Source: Ruminococcaceae bacterium UBA1767 (GTDB taxonomy: Bacteria; Bacillota; Clostridia; Oscillospirales; Acutalibacteraceae). From it: a DNA stretch of 10,163 bases. Positions 5,393 to 10,163 of the stretch are shown piece by piece. How positions within the stretch are numbered: the first letter of the stretch is position 1; each line of letters opens with the position of its first letter. The position numbers were made by a program, and so were the translations under genes. The notes beneath the pieces are model-generated. The model searched no databases, was not told the DNA's origin, and was given only the letters and a program-made list of their open reading frames with translations. The DNA lies in the NCBI GenBank assembly GCA_002315505.1, contig DCGX01000020.1, forward strand, positions 1 through 10,163. Direction: 5' to 3'.

Positions 5393-7216
5393 ATGCAAAG
5401 GATTATTGCTTTTTTTCTTTCTATAGTCACGTTTTTTACTTCTTCATGCCCGTTGCTTTTCGGAAATAACAAAAATACTAATTCTGATATGAATTCGCTT
5501 ATTCTGCCCGATACCTGGGCGGCAACTGACGGACTCGGAAGAACGGTAACAAGTGCTGAGGAAGCAGGGGAAAAAGACCAGACAAAATTTGTCGGAATGT
5601 TTTACTGGACCTGGCACACGAATTTCTCCTATCTTACTCCGAGAAATACAACCGAGATTCTAAGTGAGCACCCTGAAATAATTTATGATTTCAATTCTCC
5701 TTACTGGGGTTTTGATTCGAATTATCCAAACGGAAGACCTTACTTCTGGAATGAGCCTGTATGGGGTTACTATTCTGACCTTGATGCATATGTTATTCGT
5801 AAGAATGCCGAATTACTTGCAGATGCAGGTGTCGATGTTATATTTTTTGATTGCACAAATGATACTGCAACGTGGGATAATGCCTGCTTAAAGCTCTTTG
5901 AAATATTCGAGGAAGCTAAGGAAGACGGCGTAAATGTTCCGAAGGTCGCATATATGCTTCCGTTCTATGGTGATGAAAACAGCACAACTTCTCTCAAGCA
6001 TCTGTATAATGAAATTTATTCGCAGGGCAAGTATAAAGACCTTTGGTTCATGTGGGATGGAAAGCCGATGATTATGGCTCATTCGGATCAGCTCAAAAAA
6101 TCAGATAAACTCGAAAATGAAATTCTTAATTTCTTCACCTTCAGAAAAAATAAGCCTTCATATTTTGACAGCGATAAATTGTATTCTTCAAAATCGTGGG
6201 GCTGGTGCAGTGACTATCCGCAGACAAAATACGGTAAGTCGCTCAACGGCAGAATTGAGGAAATGTGCGTATCTGTTTCACAAAATGCCGTAGACGGCAG
6301 CCTTGCTGCACAGAATGACGTCAGAGGCGCACAGGGCAGGAGCTTTACACACGGAGATTATTCATATTCTTATAATTATGCAGGTCAGACAATCAAGGTA
6401 GATAAAACTATTGATAATTCTGATTTCTACGGACTCAATTTCCAGCAGCAGTGGGATTATGCTATTGAATGTGATCCCGACTTCATCTTTGTAGATGGCT
6501 GGAATGAGTGGATTGCAGGCAGATTTGACGAGTGGGAGGGCACAAAGAATGCATTCCCGGATCAGTTTAATGATGAGCATAGCCGTGATATCGAGCCTTC
6601 AAACGGCAGATTAAAGGACTATTATTATTATCAGCTTGTGTCAAATATTCGTCGTTTCAAGGGTACGGACGAGAAGACAATTGAAAACAACGGCACTAAA
6701 ACATATTATCATTATGAGGATAGTACATACAATCGTGATTGTGCAGGCTGGAAGGGTACGTATTATACCAATATCACGATGCGTAATGATTTTGTCAGAG
6801 CCGATGTATATGACAAGGACGGTAATATTTATATTACAGTAGAGACCAAGAATGATATTACGTCTTACACGGATGATGCATGGATGCGTATCCTGTTTGA
6901 TACGGATACGAGCGGTGTTTCTGATAACTGGGAAGGCTTTGAGTATATAATCAATCGTGGAAAAGCAACGGAAAATACTATGCTTATTGAAAAATCGACA
7001 GGGGGCTGGAGCTTCACCGAAGTGGGCGAGGCAGTCTATACCGTTGACGGAAATAAGATTACTTATGTTATTCCTGCTTCTGCACTCGGACTTGATAAAG
7101 CTGATGTAAAATTCAACTTCAAGCTCTCTGATAATATGCAGGAGGACGGAGATATACTTGATTTCTATAAATCGGGTGATGTTGCTCCGGGCGGAAGATT
7201 TACTTTTGTTTATTAA
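5393..7216 (+). CDS. Secreted GH71/GH99-like putative glycoside hydrolase with C-terminal beta-rich domain
   Basis: This 607-residue protein has an N-terminal hydrophobic signal (residues 3-18) ending in FTSSC, so it may be a lipoprotein anchored at Cys19, although TSSC lacks the usual Leu of a lipobox. Residues about 60-425 look like a GH71/GH99-type barrel: VGMFYWTWH (67-75), ADAGVDVIFFDCTN (143-156), WFMWDGKPMIMAH (218-230), FIFVDGWNEW (364-373) and a closing helix YYYQLVSNIRRFKG (411-424). Residues about 436-607 form a separate beta-rich domain (WMRILFDTD, NWEGFEYIINR), reminiscent of CBM9 or DOMON folds, probably for carbohydrate binding. The ATG has AGGAG (5381-5385) at 7 nt. The gene is monocistronic, and no good terminator follows it. 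An alpha-mannan or other surface glycan substrate is guessed from the family only. Confidence 0.75.
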   Translation: MQRIIAFFLSIVTFFTSSCPLLFGNNKNTNSDMNSLILPDTWAATDGLGRTVTSAEEAGEKDQTKFVGMFYWTWHTNFSYLTPRNTTEILSEHPEIIYDFNSPYWGFDSNYPNGRPYFWNEPVWGYYSDLDAYVIRKNAELLADAGVDVIFFDCTNDTATWDNACLKLFEIFEEAKEDGVNVPKVAYMLPFYGDENSTTSLKHLYNEIYSQGKYKDLWFMWDGKPMIMAHSDQLKKSDKLENEILNFFTFRKNKPSYFDSDKLYSSKSWGWCSDYPQTKYGKSLNGRIEEMCVSVSQNAVDGSLAAQNDVRGAQGRSFTHGDYSYSYNYAGQTIKVDKTIDNSDFYGLNFQQQWDYAIECDPDFIFVDGWNEWIAGRFDEWEGTKNAFPDQFNDEHSRDIEPSNGRLKDYYYYQLVSNIRRFKGTDEKTIENNGTKTYYHYEDSTYNRDCAGWKGTYYTNITMRNDFVRADVYDKDGNIYITVETKNDITSYTDDAWMRILFDTDTSGVSDNWEGFEYIINRGKATENTMLIEKSTGGWSFTEVGEAVYTVDGNKITYVIPASALGLDKADVKFNFKLSDNMQEDGDILDFYKSGDVAPGGRFTFVY

Positions 7217-7273
7217 TTTATTCAGTACGTAACTGATTGCTTCGACAGAAAATTATCTTTTTCGGCATAATAT

Positions 7274-7301
7274 TTGACAAAAGTAGAGTTTATGATATAA
7301 T
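7274..7301 (+). promoter_or_regulatory. Strong extended -10 promoter of the nucleotide-sugar dehydratase
   Basis: Consensus TTGACA (7274-7279) and TATAAT (7296-7301) are 16 bases apart. TG at 7293-7294 makes an extended -10 (TGATATAAT). The start of transcription near 7308 excludes the upstream in-frame TTG at 7237 as a coding start. This is the best match to consensus in the window. Confidence 0.88.
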
Positions 7302-7341
7302 GATACTTGGGGAAAAGACCAATTCGAGAGGAAAATTTCGG

Positions 7342-9321
7342 ATGTTGAACAAAGAACAAAGAGCTGAGAAAAAAGCCAATAAAAGAAAAACAAGATGGCT
7401 TCTCGTTTTCTATGACCTGATAATAATGATTGCTTCCTATGCAATGCTTGTCGGTGTTCATATCGGAAGACTCGGAATACAGATTCATTATTTCGGTATA
7501 CATTTTATTTTGTGTACTGTTATCGTGTTCGCAACAAGATTTGCGTGGAAGATATATCGTCAGATATGGAGATACGGTGGAATACAGGCATATATCAAGC
7601 TGTTGCTGTCTGATTTTCAGGGCTTCTGTATTTATTGTATAGTTGCATATATTATAAAAGTCTGCGATGTTTGTAATAATCAGTTCGAGGAGCTTACATA
7701 TTCAAGAATGATTGCCGTTTTCAGCGTTAATCTTTTAGGTGCGCTCGCAATAAGAATGGTTTATCGTTACGCCTATAAGTGTCTTGATCAGAATACCGAT
7801 GCCGGTAAAGCTTTGTTGAAGTTTCTCAATATTTTCAGCGGAAGTAAGTTTAATATAGATGAAAGAAAGAAAAGAACAAGAATTAAGGTTGCTATTGTCG
7901 GTGCAGGTAAAGTCGGAAATGCACTTGCTGAGGATTTGGAAAATAACGTCAGCTCACCATATGCACCTTGTTTATTTATCGATAAGAGTGAGCGTAAAAT
8001 CGGCAGACAGATTCACGGGATTCCCGTTTTTTCGCCTGACGATGTAAATGAGGAATTCTTTTACGATTACAGCATTCGTGATGTGGTTATTGCCATTCCC
8101 GACCTTTCTATTGAAGCAAAGAAGGAATTGTTCAATAGATACAAGAATCTCGGATGCAATGTTAAGGTTTACGATTATCCGAGAGTTGAAAGCAATGACG
8201 GTGGAAAAAGAAATCTTCGTGATTTTGATATTGAGGAATTGCTTTTCAGAAGTCAGATTGTTATTCAGAACGATAAAACTAAGCAGTATTATAAGGATAA
8301 GGTTGTACTTATCACCGGTGGCGGCGGTTCAATCGGCTCGGAGCTTTGCAGACAGGTTGCTGCTATGAAGCCAAAGCAGATAGTTGTTGTTGATATTTAT
8401 GAAAACGGAGCTTATGACATTCAGCAGGAGCTCAGAATCAAATATCAGAACAATATAAATATAAATGTTGAAATCGTTTCAATATGCTGTAAAAAAGGAC
8501 TTGAGAGGATATTCAGCGAATATAAGCCTGATATTGTACTTAATGCGGCTGCTCATAAGCACGTTCCGCTTATGGAAAAGAACTGTATTGAGGCTGTGCA
8601 GAATAATGTTTTCGGTACGCTTAATATTGTTGAGGTTTCTGAGAAATTCGGTGTTGAGCGAGTTATTATGATCAGCACGGATAAGGCTGTTAACCCTACC
8701 AATGTAATGGGTGCGACAAAGCGTATGTGTGAGATGATTGTTCAGGCTCACAGTGCTTCGGGTACAAAGACAACCTTCAGCTCAACACGATTCGGTAACG
8801 TTCTTGGCTCGGCAGGCTCTGTTATACCTTTGTTTAAAAAGCAGATTGCAAACGGCGGTCCTGTGACAATTACAGATAAGAGAATTATCCGTTACTTTAT
8901 GACAATTCCCGAGGCAAGTCAGCTCGTGTTACAGTCGGGTGCTATGGCTGAGAATGGTGAATTGTTCGTGCTCGATATGGGCGAGCCTGTTAAGGTTTAT
9001 GACCTCGCAGAGAGTATGATTCGTCTTTCCGGTATGGAGCCGGGAATTAATATTGAGATTAAGGAAGTTGGTCTCAGACCCGGAGAAAAGCTCTATGAGG
9101 AGCTTCTTGTGAAATCGGAGGAGCTTGATAGGACCGAAAATGAATTGATATTCATTGAGAAGGATACACCATTAAGTATGCAGGATATTGAAGAAAAGCT
9201 TCAGATTCTCCGTGATGCACTTGCAACCGAATCCGACGATGAAGTTCGCAAGGCTCTTAAGAGGGTTGTTCCTACATACAGAAGTCCGGAAGAAGTCAAT
9301 AAAACAGTAAAAGACGTATAA
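7342..9321 (+). CDS. Membrane-bound PglF/CapD/WbpM-type UDP-sugar 4,6-dehydratase (polysaccharide biosynthesis)
   Basis: This 659-residue long-form dehydratase acts at the inner face of the membrane. It typically converts UDP-GlcNAc to a 4-keto-6-deoxy sugar for glycans or glycoprotein sugars. Four hydrophobic segments lie at about residues 19-42, 50-66, 86-106 and 121-140. A first Rossmann domain (VAIVGAGKVG, 183-192) and a second, catalytic one (VLITGGGGSIGSE, 322-334) follow. STDKAVNPTNVMGATK (445-460) shows Met456 in place of the usual Tyr, with Lys460, the S-M-K triad of this subfamily. RFGNVLGSAGSVIP (483-496) and GLRPGEKLYEEL (577-588) are conserved. The ATG at 7342 has AGAGG (7327-7331) at 10 nt and lies after a strong promoter. 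The gene stands alone, without the aminotransferase or glycosyltransferase neighbours usual in pgl or capsule clusters. Confidence 0.93.
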   Translation: MLNKEQRAEKKANKRKTRWLLVFYDLIIMIASYAMLVGVHIGRLGIQIHYFGIHFILCTVIVFATRFAWKIYRQIWRYGGIQAYIKLLLSDFQGFCIYCIVAYIIKVCDVCNNQFEELTYSRMIAVFSVNLLGALAIRMVYRYAYKCLDQNTDAGKALLKFLNIFSGSKFNIDERKKRTRIKVAIVGAGKVGNALAEDLENNVSSPYAPCLFIDKSERKIGRQIHGIPVFSPDDVNEEFFYDYSIRDVVIAIPDLSIEAKKELFNRYKNLGCNVKVYDYPRVESNDGGKRNLRDFDIEELLFRSQIVIQNDKTKQYYKDKVVLITGGGGSIGSELCRQVAAMKPKQIVVVDIYENGAYDIQQELRIKYQNNININVEIVSICCKKGLERIFSEYKPDIVLNAAAHKHVPLMEKNCIEAVQNNVFGTLNIVEVSEKFGVERVIMISTDKAVNPTNVMGATKRMCEMIVQAHSASGTKTTFSSTRFGNVLGSAGSVIPLFKKQIANGGPVTITDKRIIRYFMTIPEASQLVLQSGAMAENGELFVLDMGEPVKVYDLAESMIRLSGMEPGINIEIKEVGLRPGEKLYEELLVKSEELDRTENELIFIEKDTPLSMQDIEEKLQILRDALATESDDEVRKALKRVVPTYRSPEEVNKTVKDV

Positions 9322-9328
9322 ATATTAA

Positions 9329-9370
9329 ATTCACCGCAAAAGTCAGATGCTTTTGCGGTGAATATTTTTA
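9329..9370 (+). terminator. Intrinsic terminator of the dehydratase gene
   Basis: Arms ATTCACCGCAAAAG (9329-9342) and CTTTTGCGGTGAAT (9350-9363) form a perfect 14-bp stem with a 7-base loop. A run of T (9365-9369) follows. It begins 8 bases after the stop codon. Confidence 0.93.
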
Positions 9371-9382
9371 TGTAAAAACAGG

Positions 9383-9391
9383 CAAAAAATA
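9383..9391. repeat. Left copy of the candidate target-site duplication
   Basis: CAAAAAATA is identical to 9751-9759. If three more bases are included, 11 of 12 still match (GGC versus AGC). It lies outside the left inverted repeat. Confidence 0.5.
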
Positions 9392-9510
9392 GGCTCTTCA
9401 CGGAAAGTTGGGGAGTAAAAAAGAATACATTAAATAATGATGCAAACTTCACTATGAGATACTTCGCTCCGCTCAGTATGACATCTTTTAAGTGTGTTTC
9501 TTTTCCGGTA

Positions 9511-9662
9511 TGTAGGGCAGGGGCTCTGCTCCTGCCGGAATTTTTCAAATGAAAAATTCTTATTATGAGATTATGATTTTTTATTCTAATAGATATTATT
9601 TAAGGTTTAGTACACATAAGTTCCTTACGGAATTTTGGCAGGAGCAGAGCCCCTGCCCTACA
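9511..9662. repeat. Perfect 26-bp inverted repeat made of two REP-like palindromic units
   Basis: The arms 9511-9536 and 9637-9662 are exact reverse complements, 100 bases apart. Each arm is also nearly self-complementary: GGCAGGGGC and GCTCCTGCC pair around TCT with one G.T pair. The GC-rich units stand out against AT-rich surroundings. This is REP-like units in a BIME-like inverted pair. Confidence 0.8.
9538..9559. repeat. AT-rich hairpin inside the element
   Basis: GAATTTTTCA (9538-9547) and TGAAAAATTC (9550-9559) form a perfect 10-bp inverted repeat with only AA between, directly after the left GC-rich unit. Confidence 0.6.
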
Positions 9663-9750
9663 AAATATACTAAGCCTTGTCATTCTAAGGAACAATGTGA
9701 CAAATAATCTCACCAATCAATTTGTTTGTTCACAAGTTTCCGTGAAGACT

Positions 9751-9759
9751 CAAAAAATA
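9751..9759. repeat. Right copy of the candidate target-site duplication
   Basis: CAAAAAATA is identical to 9383-9391. On the minus strand this copy supplies the T run of the gapA terminator, so an insertion here would have kept the terminator intact. Confidence 0.5.
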
Positions 9760-9783
9760 AGCAGTGCCACAAGACACTGCTTA
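9752..9783 (-). terminator. Intrinsic terminator of gapA
   Basis: On the minus strand TAAGCAGTG (9783-9775) and CACTGCTTA (9766-9758) form a 9-bp stem with an 8-base loop. Six T (9757-9752) follow. It begins about 18 bases after the gapA stop. Confidence 0.9.
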
Positions 9784-9801
9784 AATTCGTTATTATTAAA
9801 C

Positions 9802-10163
9802 TTATGCAAGCTCAGCGAAGTACTTGATTGTACGAACCATCTGGCTTGTGTATGAGTTCTCGTTGTCATACCATGAAACAACCTGTACCTGATAGAGGCC
9901 ATCGCCAAGATCAGAAACCATTGTCTGAGTAGCATCAAAGAGAGAACCGAACTTCATACCGATAACGTCTGAAGAAACGATCTGCTCCTCGTTGTAACCG
10001 AAAGACTCAGAAGCAGCAGCCTTCATAGCAGCGTTGATGCCTTCCTTAGTTACGTTGTCACCCTTAACAACAGCTGTAAGGATTGTTGTAGAACCTGTTG
10101 GAACAGGAACACGCTGTGCAGAACCAATGAGCTTGCCGTTCAACTCAGGGATAACAAGACCGA
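9802..10163 (-). CDS. gapA: Glyceraldehyde-3-phosphate dehydrogenase, C-terminal part (runs off the window)
   Basis: About 119 C-terminal residues of the glycolytic NAD-dependent enzyme are present. The gene continues beyond the right edge: the frame stays open through 10163, reading GLVIPELNGKL upstream of the first possible internal start. Landmarks in the catalytic domain are PELNGKL, the phosphate-binding arginine in AQRVPVPTGS, and VSWYDNENSYTSQMVRTIKY near the end, where the Asn of YDNE contacts nicotinamide. YDNENSY in place of the commoner YDNEWSY is, as I recall, frequent in Clostridia. The catalytic cysteine and the NAD-binding domain lie outside the window. Codon use (GGT, AAC, CGT) suggests high expression. 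A strong terminator follows. Confidence 0.96.
   Translation of the reverse strand, partial: GLVIPELNGKLIGSAQRVPVPTGSTTILTAVVKGDNVTKEGINAAMKAAASESFGYNEEQIVSSDVIGMKFGSLFDATQTMVSDLGDGLYQVQVVSWYDNENSYTSQMVRTIKYFAELA

Larger units (their letters stand above)
9456..9711. repeat. Imperfect inverted pair of a TGTCATTCTGAG-type repeat
   Basis: The left copy (9456-9483) reads on the minus strand as TGTCATACTGAGC... ending in ATCTC. The right copy (9678-9711) reads on the plus strand as TGTCATTCTAAGG... ending in ATCTC. Both resemble a repeat I recall as widespread in bacterial intergenic DNA, but copy number here is not visible. Confidence 0.5.
9392..9750. mobile_element. Nested inverted-repeat element, MITE or BIME-like, about 359 bp, non-coding
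   Basis: Near-terminal inverted repeats at 9395-9410 and 9733-9748 match at 15 of 16 bases (core CTTCACGGAAA / TTTCCGTGAAG). Just outside them the 9-base sequence CAAAAAATA occurs as a direct repeat at 9383-9391 and 9751-9759, as a target-site duplication would. Inside are an imperfect inverted pair (9456-9483 and 9678-9711) and a perfect 26-base inverted pair (9511-9536 and 9637-9662). No open frame inside looks real, so any movement would need a transposase from elsewhere. It lies between the convergent dehydratase and gapA terminators. The main doubt is that the direct repeat is A-rich and sits 2-3 bases outside the inverted repeats. It could instead be several adjacent intergenic repeats. 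Confidence 0.6.

Noticed and set aside
7222..7236. Hairpin TCAGT/ACTGA as a terminator of the GH99-like gene
   Set aside because: The stem is only 5 bp and no T run follows.
7237..7341. N-terminal extension of the dehydratase starting at TTG 7237
   Set aside because: It spans the strong promoter at 7274-7301 and has no ribosome binding site. The ATG at 7342 fits.
9201..9548. 115-codon minus-strand open frame running through the repeat element
   Set aside because: It crosses the dehydratase 3' end, its terminator and the repeat arms, so it looks like chance coding.
9364..9801. CRISPR array
   Set aside because: The repeats are inverted pairs with unequal spacing, not regularly spaced direct repeats, and no cas gene is present.

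Overview
The window looks like the chromosome of a low-GC, spore-forming Clostridia member. The style resembles Ruminococcus/Oscillospiraceae, but that placement is an inference. The grounds are an AT-rich genome with AGGAGG-type ribosome binding sites, TTGACA/TATAAT promoters (three with an extended TGn -10), an intact sporulation sigma factor of the SigK type, and a GapA ending typical of this group. No rRNA, tRNA, CRISPR array or phage gene was seen.

Layout. Positions 3-2605 (minus) hold a two-gene operon: a GHL6-type putative glycoside hydrolase, followed with translational overlap by a histidine phosphatase. A compact divergent promoter region (about 2633-2696) separates it from a secreted or membrane-anchored metallophosphoesterase at 2727-3791 (plus). 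A TetR-type regulator with its own promoter and two palindromes follows at 3920-4474 (plus). It converges on sigK (about 4576-5265, minus) across one bidirectional terminator. A second divergent region leads to a secreted GH71/GH99-like protein at 5393-7216 (plus). A membrane-bound PglF/CapD-type nucleotide-sugar 4,6-dehydratase with its own promoter and terminator lies at 7342-9321 (plus). The 3' end of gapA enters from the right edge (9802 to the end, minus).

The roughly 480 bases between the dehydratase and gapA hold no gene. They contain a nested inverted-repeat element at about 9392-9750 bounded by a 9-base direct repeat, which looks like a MITE or BIME-like insertion next to the gapA terminator. 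This is the most unusual structure in the window.

How the genes fit together. Four of the eight genes point to surface glycan or sugar metabolism: the GHL6 protein, the GH99-like protein, the dehydratase and possibly the histidine phosphatase. However, they sit in separate transcription units, so a shared pathway is not proven. SigK and GapA are housekeeping or sporulation genes. I see no convincing evidence of an undescribed multigene system. The best leads are the repeat element, the doubly palindromic tetR promoter and the two poorly characterised hydrolases.
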